Source: Akkermansia muciniphila (lineage in GTDB: Bacteria > Pseudomonadota > Gammaproteobacteria > Burkholderiales > Burkholderiaceae_C). Taken from it: a stretch of 64,000 nucleotides of DNA. The position numbers and the translations under genes are program-made. Below the pieces are notes generated by a model, which made no database searches, was not told the DNA's origin, and worked only from the letters and a program-made list of their open reading frames with translations. The DNA is taken from positions 1 to 64,000 of the forward strand of contig CALQKH020000001.1 of assembly GCA_943331105.2 (NCBI GenBank). Direction: 5' to 3'. This document shows positions 1 to 8,592 of the stretch, in pieces. Positions within the stretch are counted from its first letter, which is position 1, and each line of letters opens with the position of its first letter.

Positions 1-948
1 GAAGCCTTCATGGCCCAGCACTACATTGGCATTCCGGTCCCAGCTGCCTTGATCACCAGTGTGGCGGTGGACAAAGCATTGGTGTCGGCTTTGTCGCTGC
101 AAGCGGGTTACAAAATTGCCGCCGTGCACAACCCGCGCGAGCAGCGACGGGTATGGCTGGAAATGAGCGAGAAAAACGCCGACATCCAATTGGCGCGCCT
201 GTTGGCCGAAGAAGGCTCGCAACAAGCCCGCACCCGGGCCTTGGCCGATGCCTTGGATTTGGCACCAGACGATATGGATCAGCTGCACATCGAGTGTTTT
301 GACATCTCGCACACGGCCGGCGAGAACACGCAAGCCTCATGCGTGGTGTTTCGCCAGCACAAGATGCAAAGCGCCGAATACCGGCGCTACAACATCGAAG
401 GCATCACGCCGGGCGACGATTACGCCGCCATGCGCCAAGTGCTGATGCGCCGTTATGGCAAGTTGGCCGAGGCTTTACGTTCCGGCGAGGGCACGGCTCG
501 GTTGCCAGATTTGGTGCTGATTGACGGCGGCAAGGGCCAGGTCAGCATGGCGCGTGAAGTGTTCACCGACTTGGGGCTGGACCTCTCGCGCATTGTGGGA
601 GTGGAAAAAGGCGAGGGCCGCAAGGTGGGACTGGAAGAGCTGGTGTTTGCCGATGGCCGAGAGAAGGTCTATTTGGGCAAAGATTCGGCGGCGCTCATGC
701 TGGTGGCGCAAATTCGCGACGAGGCGCACCGCTTTGCCATCACTGGCATGCGGGCTCAGCGGGCCAAGGTGCGCATGGGCGGCAGCAAGATCGAAGAAAT
801 CCCCGGCATCGGGCCCCGTAAACGGGCCAAGCTGCTGCAGCGTTTTGGCGGTGTGCGTGGGGTTGAGAGCGCCAGTGTGGAGGATTTACTCGGCGTGGAG
901 GGCATCTCGCGGGAGCTGGCAGAGACCATTTACAACGCCTTGCACTGA
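1..948 (+). CDS. uvrC: UvrABC system protein C, C-terminal part (5' end outside window)
   Basis: UvrC makes the dual incisions in nucleotide excision repair together with UvrA and UvrB. The reading frame is open from base 1 (E-A-F before the first internal Met at base 10), so only the last 315 residues are present; full UvrC proteins are about 600-700 residues. Visible are the RNase H-like endonuclease domain ([11 protein letters not shown] near residue 98, [11 protein letters not shown] near 170), the conserved HRFAITG block near 243, and a C-terminal tandem helix-hairpin-helix region ([16 protein letters not shown], then [12 protein letters not shown]). pgsA follows 63 bp downstream, the same order as in E. 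coli. Identification is secure; the true start is off the window. Confidence 0.96.
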   Translation, partial: EAFMAQHYIGIPVPAALITSVAVDKALVSALSLQAGYKIAAVHNPREQRRVWLEMSEKNADIQLARLLAEEGSQQARTRALADALDLAPDDMDQLHIECFDISHTAGENTQASCVVFRQHKMQSAEYRRYNIEGITPGDDYAAMRQVLMRRYGKLAEALRSGEGTARLPDLVLIDGGKGQVSMAREVFTDLGLDLSRIVGVEKGEGRKVGLEELVFADGREKVYLGKDSAALMLVAQIRDEAHRFAITGMRAQRAKVRMGGSKIEEIPGIGPRKRAKLLQRFGGVRGVESASVEDLLGVEGISRELAETIYNALH

Positions 949-1011
949 CCTCAAAAGTTCAGACCCCAGGGTGTCAGGCTCCTGCCTCCATCACGTGCCA
1001 CAATCGAAACC

Positions 1012-1581
1012 ATGTTTTTCACGATCCCCACCCTCATGACTTGGACGCGCATTGTCGCGATTCCTTTGATCATTGGCGTGTACTACTTGGACAGTCTGAC
1101 GATTGAGACCCAAAACCTGATCGCCACGCTGATGTTTGTGGTTTTTGCCTGGACTGACTGGCTGGATGGTTTTTTGGCCCGAAAACTCAACCAGACTTCG
1201 GCTTTCGGTGCATTTTTGGATCCGGTCGCCGATAAGTTTTTGGTGTGCGCCGCATTGCTCATGCTGGTGCAAATGGACCGAGTGAACGTTTTGGTCGCGC
1301 TCATCATCATTGGCCGCGAAATCGCTATTTCATCTTTGCGTGAATGGATGGCGCAAATTGGTGCCAGCAAAAGTGTGGCCGTTCATATGGTGGGCAAACT
1401 CAAGACCACAGTACAAATGGTGGCCATTCCGTTTTTACTCTACAACGGGACCTTGTTCGGTGTGATCGACACCCGCGATTGGGGTGCGGTGCTGATTGTT
1501 GTGGCCGCTATCTTGACGGTCTGGTCCATGGTTTATTACATGCAAAAGGCTTTGCCTGAAATCCGAGCCCGCGTGAAATGA
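1012..1581 (+). CDS. pgsA: CDP-diacylglycerol--glycerol-3-phosphate 3-phosphatidyltransferase
   Basis: An inner-membrane enzyme making phosphatidylglycerol phosphate from CDP-diacylglycerol and glycerol-3-phosphate, the committed step to phosphatidylglycerol and cardiolipin. The 189-residue protein carries the CDP-alcohol phosphatidyltransferase signature D-G-x2-A-R-x8-G-x3-D-x3-D, seen as DWLDGFLARKL followed by GAFLDPVAD near residues 45-68. Several hydrophobic helices follow. Length fits the family (about 180-200). It lies just downstream of uvrC. Its stop overlaps the start of the next gene in an ATGA, suggesting translational coupling to the DMT transporter. Confidence 0.95.
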   Translation: MFFTIPTLMTWTRIVAIPLIIGVYYLDSLTIETQNLIATLMFVVFAWTDWLDGFLARKLNQTSAFGAFLDPVADKFLVCAALLMLVQMDRVNVLVALIIIGREIAISSLREWMAQIGASKSVAVHMVGKLKTTVQMVAIPFLLYNGTLFGVIDTRDWGAVLIVVAAILTVWSMVYYMQKALPEIRARVK

Positions 1582-2498
1582 CCTTGGGCAGATTGTCGGG
1601 TGCTTGGGTCTGGGCCATTCCCCTTGTGTTTGTGTTGATCTGGAGCACGGGTTTCATCGTCGCCCGTTTCGGCATGCCACATTCGCCGCCATTTTCCTTT
1701 TTGCTGTTGCGCTTCTTGCTCTCCATAGCTTGTTTCTTGCCTTGGATTTGGTGGGCCAAGGTTTCTTGGCCGCAAACAAGGCAGCAGTGGGTTCATCTTT
1801 CAGTCACCGGAATTTTGATTCAAGCTTGTTACCTGGGTGGCGTTTGGGCAGCCGTCAAGGCGGGGATGGGGTCTGGACTCTCTTCTTTGGTGGTGGGTAT
1901 TCAGCCAGTCCTGACCGCCATTTGGTTGTCCTGGATGTCGCGCCCATCCTCCGATTGCGAAGCGCCTTTACCCGCTGTGTCGCTTCGCCAGTGGTTGGGT
2001 TTGTCGCTGGGCTTTATCGGCTTGTTGATGGTGGTTTGGCACAAACTCAGTTTGTCCAACCCTCTGGACCATGTGACACCCGCGAATATGTTGTTTGCCA
2101 TCGGCGCTTTGCTGGCCATCACGGCGGGTACGCTGTATCAAAAACATTTTGTGCAACCCTGCGATGTTCGAACGGCCAACACCGTTCAGCTCATGGCTTC
2201 TGCTGTGGTCATTTTGCCGCTGGCGCTGCTGGAGACCGAAGCCATCCGCTGGAACGGTCAGTTGACAGGCGCCATGGCCTGGTCGGTCTTGGGCCTGACC
2301 CTGGGGGGCAGCTCTCTCTTTTATATTTTGATCCAACGCGGCGCTGCGGCAGCAGTGACCAGTTTGTTGTACTTGGTGCCACCGACAACGGCGGTGATGG
2401 CTTGGTTCTTGTTTGATGAAAGCATCACGACCCTGACTTTGGCCGGAACAGCCCTCACAGCGTTGGGGGTTGGCTTGGTGGTTCGGTCACCTCGGTGA
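1578..2498 (+). CDS. EamA/DMT-family inner-membrane transporter
   Basis: A 306-residue integral membrane protein of the drug/metabolite transporter superfamily (RhaT/YdcZ/EamA type), built of two homologous five-helix halves. The first helix (WAIPLVFVLIWSTGFIVARF) has the family's typical W-S-x-x-F/N-I-x-x-R-F pattern. The second half contains GTLYQKHF and ends with the usual helix near TLAGTALTALGVGLVVR. The ATG overlaps the pgsA stop by four bases. Substrate cannot be inferred; such proteins export amino acids or other metabolites. A GTGAATG/CATTCAC hairpin sits at the stop codon (2495-2514) but has no U-run. Confidence 0.88.
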   Translation: MTLGRLSGAWVWAIPLVFVLIWSTGFIVARFGMPHSPPFSFLLLRFLLSIACFLPWIWWAKVSWPQTRQQWVHLSVTGILIQACYLGGVWAAVKAGMGSGLSSLVVGIQPVLTAIWLSWMSRPSSDCEAPLPAVSLRQWLGLSLGFIGLLMVVWHKLSLSNPLDHVTPANMLFAIGALLAITAGTLYQKHFVQPCDVRTANTVQLMASAVVILPLALLETEAIRWNGQLTGAMAWSVLGLTLGGSSLFYILIQRGAAAAVTSLLYLVPPTTAVMAWFLFDESITTLTLAGTALTALGVGLVVRSPR

Positions 2499-2553
2499 AT
2501 GCGTGATCATTCACTTGTCTGTATTCTCTGCATTTTTTGAAAAAGGAAACCCC

Positions 2554-3639
2554 ATGACCCGACACCGTATAGCAGTGATTCCAGGTGACGGCATTGGCAA
2601 AGAAGTCATGCCCGAAGGTTTGCGCGTGATGGAAGCCGCAGCCCGAAAATTTGGCATTGACTTGCAGTTTGACCATTTCGATTTTTCCAGCTGGGACTAT
2701 TTCGAAAAACACGGAAAAATGTTGCCCGACAACTGGAAAGACCAGATTGGCGGTCACGATGCGCTTTACTTTGGCGCGGTGGGTTGGCCCGACAAGATCG
2801 CCGACCACGTGTCGTTGTGGGGTTCCTTGTTGTTGTTCCGCAGGGAGTTTGACCAATACATCAATTTGCGCCCAGCCCGTTTGATGCCGGGCATCATCGC
2901 GCCTGTGGTGCGCCGTGACGGCAGCCCTCGTCAACCCGGTGAAATTGACATGTACATCGTGCGTGAAAACACCGAGGGTGAGTACTCCAGCATCGGTGGG
3001 CGCATGTTCCCTGGAACCGAGCGAGAGATTGTGATGCAAGAGACGGTGATGTCACGCATTGGTGTCGATCGCGTGCTGAAATTTGCATATGAATTGGCAC
3101 AGTCGCGTCCCAAAAAGCACCTCACCAGCGCCACCAAGTCAAACGGAATCGCCATCACCATGCCTTATTGGGACGAACGCGTGGCTGAAATGGCCAAGGC
3201 CTATCCCGGCGTGAATGTCGATAAATTCCACATTGATATCTTGACGGCCCACTTTGTTCAGCGCCCAGACTTTTTTGATGTGGTGGTGGCCAGCAATTTG
3301 TTTGGTGACATTCTCAGTGATTTGGGGCCTGCGTGCACCGGCACGATCGGCATTGCGCCCAGTGCTAACCTCAATCCAGATCGCAAGTTCCCTTCCTTGT
3401 TTGAGCCTGTTCACGGGTCTGCCCCTGACATCGCGGGCAAGGGCGTGGCCAACCCGATCGGTCAAATTTGGTGCGGCGCCATGATGCTCGAATTTCTGGG
3501 TTACAAAGAAGCTCACGATGCGGTTTTGGGGGCCATTGAGAAAGTCTTGGCGGCAGGCCCCGACGCACCGCGCACGCCCGATTTGGGCGGCAAAGCCAGC
3601 ACTTCTGACGTGGGACGCGCCATTTGTGAGGCTTTGTGA
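2554..3639 (+). CDS. ttuC: Tartrate dehydrogenase / D-malate dehydrogenase family (TtuC/DmlA)
   Basis: An NAD-dependent decarboxylating dehydrogenase of the isocitrate/isopropylmalate family, 361 residues, acting on tartrate or D-malate. The frame is open upstream to base 2470, but the ATG at 2554 is preceded by AAAAGGAAAC and begins with the family's usual N-terminus (RIAVIPGDGIGKEVMPEG). Diagnostic for TtuC/DmlA rather than LeuB are YFGAVGWP, DHVSLWGSLL and REFDQYINLRPARL; the ENTEGEYSS, SATKSNG and NLFGDILSDLGPA blocks are also present. The next gene downstream, hupB, appears unrelated. Whether tartrate, D-malate or another 2-hydroxyacid is the natural substrate is not decided by sequence. 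Confidence 0.88.
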   Translation: MTRHRIAVIPGDGIGKEVMPEGLRVMEAAARKFGIDLQFDHFDFSSWDYFEKHGKMLPDNWKDQIGGHDALYFGAVGWPDKIADHVSLWGSLLLFRREFDQYINLRPARLMPGIIAPVVRRDGSPRQPGEIDMYIVRENTEGEYSSIGGRMFPGTEREIVMQETVMSRIGVDRVLKFAYELAQSRPKKHLTSATKSNGIAITMPYWDERVAEMAKAYPGVNVDKFHIDILTAHFVQRPDFFDVVVASNLFGDILSDLGPACTGTIGIAPSANLNPDRKFPSLFEPVHGSAPDIAGKGVANPIGQIWCGAMMLEFLGYKEAHDAVLGAIEKVLAAGPDAPRTPDLGGKASTSDVGRAICEAL

Positions 3640-3886
3640 TGCGCCATCCAGCGCAGCCGGGCCCTTGCATTAAAAAAACTGTTCAAGCGTTTACTGAGCT
3701 TGATTTTCAAGGCTAAAATTAGCCACAGATCTGGTGTTCAATGGGGTTTTTTGACTCACCCACAAGGTGATTATTCTTGCCCTCTGTTCACCTGTTGTTG
3801 AAGTCTTGTGCCACAGCACCATTTTTGTGTGGGTCGGCATCTGTTTAACCACCGTGATAAACGGTCTTTATACCCAGAGGTTTTTT

Positions 3887-4159
3887 GTGAACAAAACTGA
3901 ATTGATCGAACACATTGCCAAGCATGCTGATTTGTCCAAGGCAGCTGCGGGTCGCGCCCTTGAGGCCACCATGGGCGCAGTCCGTACCACTCTGAAAAAG
4001 GGCGGTACTGTTTCTTTGGTGGGTTTTGGCACCTTTGCAGTGGGCAAGCGTGCAGCTCGCACGGGTCGCAACCCACGCACTGGCGCTGCGATTAAAATCA
4101 AAAAAGCCAATGTGCCAAAGTTCCGTCCAGGCAAAGGTCTGAAGGACGCTTTGAACTGA
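3887..4159 (+). CDS. hupB: DNA-binding protein HU
   Basis: A 90-residue nucleoid-associated protein of the HU/IHF family, binding DNA without strict sequence preference as a dimer. The frame is open from 3767, but the family N-terminus [19 protein letters not shown] starts at a GTG at 3887, preceded by CAGAGG. The DNA-binding arm is [12 protein letters not shown], and the C-terminus [18 protein letters not shown] is typical of HU. The gene is followed 13 bp later by tRNA-Val and then ppiD; hupB-ppiD adjacency is conserved in many proteobacteria. The 247-bp space after ttuC holds a TTGACT (3751) and a TATTCT (3772), a possible promoter with a short 15-bp spacer. Confidence 0.96.
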   Translation: MNKTELIEHIAKHADLSKAAAGRALEATMGAVRTTLKKGGTVSLVGFGTFAVGKRAARTGRNPRTGAAIKIKKANVPKFRPGKGLKDALN

Positions 4160-4172
4160 TAGACATTTGAGG

Positions 4173-4248
4173 GGGTGCTTAGCTCAGTTGGTAGAGCGGC
4201 TCCTTTACACGGAGTAGGTCGGCGGTTCGAGACCGTCAGCACCCACCA
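4173..4248 (+). tRNA. tRNA-Val (anticodon TAC)
   Basis: A 76-nt tRNA with encoded CCA. The acceptor arms GGGTGCT (4173-4179) and AGCACCC (4238-4244) pair fully, followed by discriminator A and CCA (4246-4248). The D-arm is AGCTCAGTTGGTAGAGC, the anticodon loop reads CTTTACAC with TAC, and the T-arm is GGTTCGAGACC. It starts only 13 bp after the hupB stop, so it is probably co-transcribed and processed from the hupB message. Confidence 0.97.
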
Positions 4249-4259
4249 CCTCATGAACA

Positions 4260-4288
4260 AAGGCGAACCCGTGGTTCGCCTTTTTTAT
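4260..4288 (+). terminator. Rho-independent terminator after hupB/tRNA-Val
   Basis: A perfect 9-bp stem, AAGGCGAAC (4260-4268) and GTTCGCCTT (4274-4282), with a 5-nt loop and a run of six T from 4281. It should end the hupB/tRNA-Val transcript and separate it from ppiD. Confidence 0.9.
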
Positions 4289-4309
4289 TGATCAACCGAG
4301 ACTTCGAAA

Positions 4310-6226
4310 ATGTTTGACGCCATTCGCAATAAATCCAGAATCCTGATGGGCGTGCTGGTCCTGCTGATCATTCCTTCGTTTGTTTTGTTTGGCGTAGAGG
4401 GTTACAACAACCGTGACGCCCGAGGCGCTGTCGTCGCCCAAATCGGGGATGTGGAAATCACCCAGCAGCAATGGGATGCCATGCACCAGCAAGAGGTTGA
4501 CAAAATTCGCTCGTCCATGCCCAACCTTGACCCCAAGATGTTGGGTTCGGATGAGGCCCGCTACGCGAGTTTGGAGCGCATGGTCAACGATCGAATGATC
4601 GCTGTGGCATCTGACAAGCAGCTGTTGGTGACCAGTGATCAGCGGTTGGCCAATTACCTTCAGCAAGACCCTTCTATCGCCAGACTGCGCGGCCCCGATG
4701 GCAAACTGGATATGGACCGATACCGTCAGTTGGCTTCCAGCCAAGGCATGACGCCTGAAATGTTGGAAGCCCAAGTCCGTCGTGATCTTTCTGGTCAACA
4801 AGTCTTGTCCGCCCTTCAGGCTTCGGCCATGTCATCGCAAAAACAAAGTGATCTGGCTTTGCAGGCTTTTTTCCAGCGCCGAGAGGTTCAACTGCTGGGC
4901 TTTTCTCCTGCCAATTACGCGGCAAAGGTCAAGCCCAACGATGCAGATCTTGAGAAGTTTTACCAATCCCACTCTGACCGATTCCGTTCGCAGGAAACCG
5001 CAGACGTGGAGTATTTGGTCTTGGACGCAGCTGCATTGGCTAAAAATATCCAGTTGCCAGAGCAAGATGTCAAAACCTACTACGAGCAAAACGTCCAGCG
5101 GCTGTCTGGCCAAGAGCAACGACGTGCGAGCCATATTTTGATCAATGCGACCAAAGAATCTCCAGCCGCCGAAAAAGACAAGGCCCGTGCCAAGGCCGAA
5201 TCTCTGCTCGTCACTTTGCGCAAGGACCCCAAAGCCTTTGCTGAATTGGCCCGTAAAAATTCGGATGACACGGGTTCTGCAAGCAATGGCGGTGACTTGG
5301 ATTTTTTTGCAAAGGGCGCCATGGTCAAGGTGTTTGAAGATGCCGCATTTGCGCTCAAAAAAGGCGAGATCAGCTCGGTGGTCGAGTCGGAATTTGGTTT
5401 TCACATCATTCAACTCACCGACATCAAAGCACCGGTGACTCCTAGCCTCGAATCCATGAGACCGCAGTTGGAAGCCGATTTGCGCCAGCAACAAGCCAAG
5501 CGTCAGTTTGCTGAATTTGCTGAAACATTCAGCAACAGCGTTTACGAACAAGCCGACACATTCACCTCTGTGGCTGACAAGCTTCGCTTGCAAATTCAAC
5601 AAGGCAAAGGTTTGACCCGGTCTCCTTTGGCTGGGCAGCAGGGCGTTTTGGCCAACCCCAAAATACTGGAGGCTGTTTTTGCCGATGAATCCATCAGCAA
5701 GCGTCGCAATTCTGCAGCCATTGAGCTGGGCAATAACACCTTGGTGTCAGCGCGTGTGGTCAATTACAGGCCAGCAGCCTTGCGGCCATATGCCGAGGTG
5801 AAAGACCAAGTTCGCGCAGAGTTTGTGACTGAACAGGCGATAGCGCTTGCCAAAACAGAGGCTGAAGCCCGCTTGGCCGAGTGGCAAAAGAATCCGTCAT
5901 CTGCTCCATTGAGTTCGGCCTTGATGATCTCGCGTGACCAAACGCAGGGGCAAGCCCAAAAGCTTGTTGATGCCGTCTTGCGAGCAGATCCAGCCAATAT
6001 GCCTGCTTGGGTAGGTGTTGACTTGGGCTCCATGGGTTACGTCGTGGCACGCGTCAACAAAGTCGTGCCGCGCGACGAGCCCAGTCCACAGCAAAAAGCG
6101 CAAACGCGCGAACAGTTTGCACGCTTGCTGGCCAGCGCTGAGGCCGCTGCCTACATGGCGCATTTGCGAACACAGTTCAAAGTCAAAATCTTGGTGCCCA
6201 AACCCAAATTGGCGACGGTCTCTTAA
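4310..6226 (+). CDS. ppiD: Peptidyl-prolyl cis-trans isomerase PpiD (SurA/parvulin type)
   Basis: A membrane-anchored periplasmic folding factor, 638 residues. The N-terminus MFDAIRNKSRILMGVLVLLI is a signal anchor (helix about residues 12-32). A SurA-like N-terminal chaperone region follows, then a parvulin rotamase domain at about 264-370 (RRASHILINATK, AELARKNSDDTGSASNGGDL, FAKGAMVKVFEDAAFAL, FGFHIIQL). The C-terminal third is a helical SurA-N-like segment. Length matches PpiD (about 620-640). It follows hupB and tRNA-Val and is followed by tRNA-His. The ATG at 4310 lies just after the hupB terminator. Confidence 0.93.
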   Translation: MFDAIRNKSRILMGVLVLLIIPSFVLFGVEGYNNRDARGAVVAQIGDVEITQQQWDAMHQQEVDKIRSSMPNLDPKMLGSDEARYASLERMVNDRMIAVASDKQLLVTSDQRLANYLQQDPSIARLRGPDGKLDMDRYRQLASSQGMTPEMLEAQVRRDLSGQQVLSALQASAMSSQKQSDLALQAFFQRREVQLLGFSPANYAAKVKPNDADLEKFYQSHSDRFRSQETADVEYLVLDAAALAKNIQLPEQDVKTYYEQNVQRLSGQEQRRASHILINATKESPAAEKDKARAKAESLLVTLRKDPKAFAELARKNSDDTGSASNGGDLDFFAKGAMVKVFEDAAFALKKGEISSVVESEFGFHIIQLTDIKAPVTPSLESMRPQLEADLRQQQAKRQFAEFAETFSNSVYEQADTFTSVADKLRLQIQQGKGLTRSPLAGQQGVLANPKILEAVFADESISKRRNSAAIELGNNTLVSARVVNYRPAALRPYAEVKDQVRAEFVTEQAIALAKTEAEARLAEWQKNPSSAPLSSALMISRDQTQGQAQKLVDAVLRADPANMPAWVGVDLGSMGYVVARVNKVVPRDEPSPQQKAQTREQFARLLASAEAAAYMAHLRTQFKVKILVPKPKLATVS

Positions 6227-6263
6227 ATCTCTTTCGTCAAGTCAACGGCCTTTTTCTTCAGGC

Positions 6264-6269
6264 TATAAT
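6264..6269 (+). promoter_or_regulatory. -10 element of the tRNA-His promoter
   Basis: A perfect TATAAT lies 12 bases before the tRNA-His 5' end, the spacing expected for a tRNA promoter. No strong -35 hexamer is visible (about 17 bp upstream the sequence is GTCAAC). Confidence 0.7.
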
Positions 6270-6281
6270 CTTTCCTTCGCG

Positions 6282-6357
6282 GTGGCTGTAGCTCAGTTGG
6301 TAGAGTCCAGGATTGTGATTCCTGTTGTCGTGGGTTCGAGCCCCATCAGCCACCCCA
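6282..6357 (+). tRNA. tRNA-His (anticodon GTG)
   Basis: Acceptor arms GTGGCTG (6282-6288) and CAGCCAC (6347-6353), discriminator C at 6354 and encoded CCA. The anticodon loop ATTGTGATT contains GTG. The extra G at 6281 can pair with C6354, giving the G(-1):C73 pair used by histidyl-tRNA synthetase. It has its own -10 element and a terminator downstream. Confidence 0.97.
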
Positions 6358-6373
6358 AGTCAATCAAGCATTT

Positions 6374-6402
6374 AGCCCAGCCCTTACCGGCTGGGCTTTT
6401 TG
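6374..6402 (+). terminator. Rho-independent terminator after tRNA-His
   Basis: Stem AGCCCAGCC (6374-6382) with GGCTGGGCT (6389-6397), a 6-nt loop, then TTTTTG. Together with the TATAAT upstream it defines a monocistronic tRNA-His unit. Confidence 0.88.
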
Positions 6403-6473
6403 CTTTTTGGGGTTTACAGACAGCGCAACTTCAAGCCTGTCTGTGACGCCACACCAGGCCTGGATGATGGTTG

Positions 6474-7439
6474 TCATTCGGCCTTGATGTTGGCCTCCTT
6501 GATGACTTTGCCCCATTTGGCATAGTCGCTCTTGACCTTCTCGACGGTTTGTGCGGGCGTTAAGAATTCCGCGTCGCAACCCAGTTGCTTGTATTGCTCC
6601 TGCAAACTTTTGTCCTCTCCTGCCTTGAGTAGCGCCTGTGACAGTCGCGTCACCACCTCAGGCGGCATGCCTGCTGGACCCATGAGTTGGAACCAGCCAG
6701 TGGAATCAAAACCCTTGTAGCCGAGTTCCTCCATGGTCGGGACGTCGGGAAAGGCGCCTGAGCGTTTAGGCGATGTCACAGCCAAGGCGCGCACCTTGCC
6801 AGACTTGTATGGACCCACCGCTGCGGTCAGTGATGAAAATAGCATCGGAACTTGGTTGCCCATCAGGTCGGTCATTGCCGGCGCTCCGCCCTTGTAAGGA
6901 ATATGCAACAAGTTGATGCCGGTAAAACTCTTGAGCAGTTCGCCGGAAAAGTGATGCGGACCTGCAACGCCCGAGGTGCCGTAGCTCCATTTGTCCGGTT
7001 CCTTTTTCGCGGCGGCCACCACGTCGGGCACGCTCTTGAATGGCGAGGAGGGATGCACCACCAGGACGCTACCAGTGCTGCAAACATGGCCGATGTGGGT
7101 GAATGAGTTCAAGTGGTGGTAACCCACTTTGGTCAGGTGTGGCGCGGTGGTGAAGGGCCCACCATCGGCAAAGTAGAGGGTGTAGCCATCTGGCGGTACC
7201 TTGCTGATGAAATCCGCGGCTACCCCGCCGGCGGTGCCCGGCTTGGGTTCGACGATGATGGCTTGCCCCAGCAGCGGCTCGAGGACACGCATAAGTGGGC
7301 GAGCGGCAGCGTCCGCAGCGCCGCCGGCGGTGTAGCCCAGCACCACGCGTATCGGTTTGTTGGGGTAAGCCTGTGCTTGGACCTGTGTGCCCCACGTCAC
7401 GGCAAGAGCCATCGCAATGGCCGATATTTGTTTGAACAT
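6474..7439 (-). CDS. Bug-family (TctC-type) tripartite tricarboxylate transporter substrate-binding protein
   Basis: A periplasmic solute-binding receptor, 321 residues. The start at 7439 is preceded on the minus strand by GGAGACACACG. The signal peptide runs to about residue 22 (MFKQISAIAMALAVTWGTQV, then AQA), followed by the Bug N-terminus YPNKPIRVVLGYTAGGAADAAAR. Family motifs include GKPGTAGGVAADFISK-like and NLLHIPYKGGAPAMTDLMGNQV segments. No TctA/TctB membrane genes lie nearby, which is usual for orphan Bug genes of Burkholderiales. It is third in a minus-strand group after another Bug gene and an oxidoreductase, but a 168-bp gap suggests it may have its own promoter. The ligand is probably a carboxylate and cannot be specified. 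Confidence 0.93.
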   Translation of the reverse strand: MFKQISAIAMALAVTWGTQVQAQAYPNKPIRVVLGYTAGGAADAAARPLMRVLEPLLGQAIIVEPKPGTAGGVAADFISKVPPDGYTLYFADGGPFTTAPHLTKVGYHHLNSFTHIGHVCSTGSVLVVHPSSPFKSVPDVVAAAKKEPDKWSYGTSGVAGPHHFSGELLKSFTGINLLHIPYKGGAPAMTDLMGNQVPMLFSSLTAAVGPYKSGKVRALAVTSPKRSGAFPDVPTMEELGYKGFDSTGWFQLMGPAGMPPEVVTRLSQALLKAGEDKSLQEQYKQLGCDAEFLTPAQTVEKVKSDYAKWGKVIKEANIKAE

Positions 7440-7607
7440 CGTGTGTCTCCTCAAGGGTCTGTGAAAAATCAATTTATTCGCACTTGACAACTTTTACACC
7501 GATTTTTTCCATCAAAAAAACCTGTGAAAACAACCTGCTTGATCAGCTGCTGGGGGGCAACCGTGTCGCTCTTGGTCAGAGGTCACCAATTTTGTAATGA
7601 AGCTGGA

Positions 7608-8582
7608 TCAGTCGACGCGCACCACGAGCTTGCCAAGGTGCTGGTTGCTCTGCATGCAATGCTGCGCGATTGGCAGTTCGTCGAGCGCGAAAATCTGATC
7701 GACCAATGGCGTTACGCGCCCATCTGCCAACATGGGCAGCAGATTGCTTTCTAGGGCTTTAGCCGCGGCGATGCGGTGAGACATCGTGCGCATCTTGTTG
7801 GATACGCCGAACAACTGCAGCCTTTTGCTGTGCAGCGCGCCGAGGTCTATGCGCGCGTCGACCTGGCCGTCGACATAGCCCACCATGGCCAGCCGCGCTT
7901 GGAAACCCATGGCTTCGATGCATGCAGCAAAGACACTGCCGCCGACGGTGTTCACCACCAAGTCCACCCCCTGGTTTTGGGTGGACTGCATGACAGCTGG
8001 GACGAAGTCGGGCGCCCGGGTGTGCAACGCGACGTCGAGGCCCATCGCCTTCAGGCGCTCGAGTTTTTCCAACGAACCAGAGGTGCCGATCACCCGCGCA
8101 CCCAAGGCCTTGCCAACCTGGAGTGACGCCACACCAACGCCTGACGAGATGCCGGTCACCAGCATGGATTCGCCTGCAGCCAAGCGGCCATGAGCCATCA
8201 AAGCTTCATACACCGTGAGGAACACCACCGTTGTCGCCGCCGCCTGTTCCCAAGTGAGGCGCTGGGGAGCCGCAAACACCTCCTCGGCATTCATGCAACC
8301 GTGTTCGGCGAAAGCGCCGTCACAGCGGCCCATGACGCGGTCACCCAGTTTCCAGCGCGTGACACCTGCGCCCAGTGCCGTCACTTCACCAGCCGCCTCG
8401 AAACCCGCAGGCCGTGCCGTAGCCGCCGTGTGCAGGCCGTGGCCCGCGATGAACTCACCACGATTGAGTGCTGCGGCACGAATTCGAATGCCCACCTGAC
8501 TGGGCCCTGGTTGCGGAACGGGTATGTCGCGCATTTCCAGAGACATTTCATCTCCGGCTGTCCGGATCCACCAAGATTTCAT
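7608..8582 (-). CDS. Quinone-oxidoreductase-like MDR-superfamily NAD(P)H dehydrogenase
   Basis: A medium-chain dehydrogenase/reductase of the zeta-crystallin/quinone oxidoreductase branch, 324 residues. The ATG at 8582 follows AGGAGAAACAAT; the frame is open further upstream but that part would overlap the preceding gene. The GroES-like N-terminal domain (RDIPVPQPGPSQVGIRIRAAALN) lacks the catalytic zinc cysteine pattern. The Rossmann motif is GISSGVGVASLQVGKALGA near residue 150, followed by the DLVVNTVGGSVF block. It starts 10 bp after the stop of the upstream Bug gene, so the two are almost surely co-transcribed. The substrate is unknown. Confidence 0.87.
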   Translation of the reverse strand: MKSWWIRTAGDEMSLEMRDIPVPQPGPSQVGIRIRAAALNRGEFIAGHGLHTAATARPAGFEAAGEVTALGAGVTRWKLGDRVMGRCDGAFAEHGCMNAEEVFAAPQRLTWEQAAATTVVFLTVYEALMAHGRLAAGESMLVTGISSGVGVASLQVGKALGARVIGTSGSLEKLERLKAMGLDVALHTRAPDFVPAVMQSTQNQGVDLVVNTVGGSVFAACIEAMGFQARLAMVGYVDGQVDARIDLGALHSKRLQLFGVSNKMRTMSHRIAAAKALESNLLPMLADGRVTPLVDQIFALDELPIAQHCMQSNQHLGKLVVRVD

Positions 8583-8592
8583 ATTGTTTCTC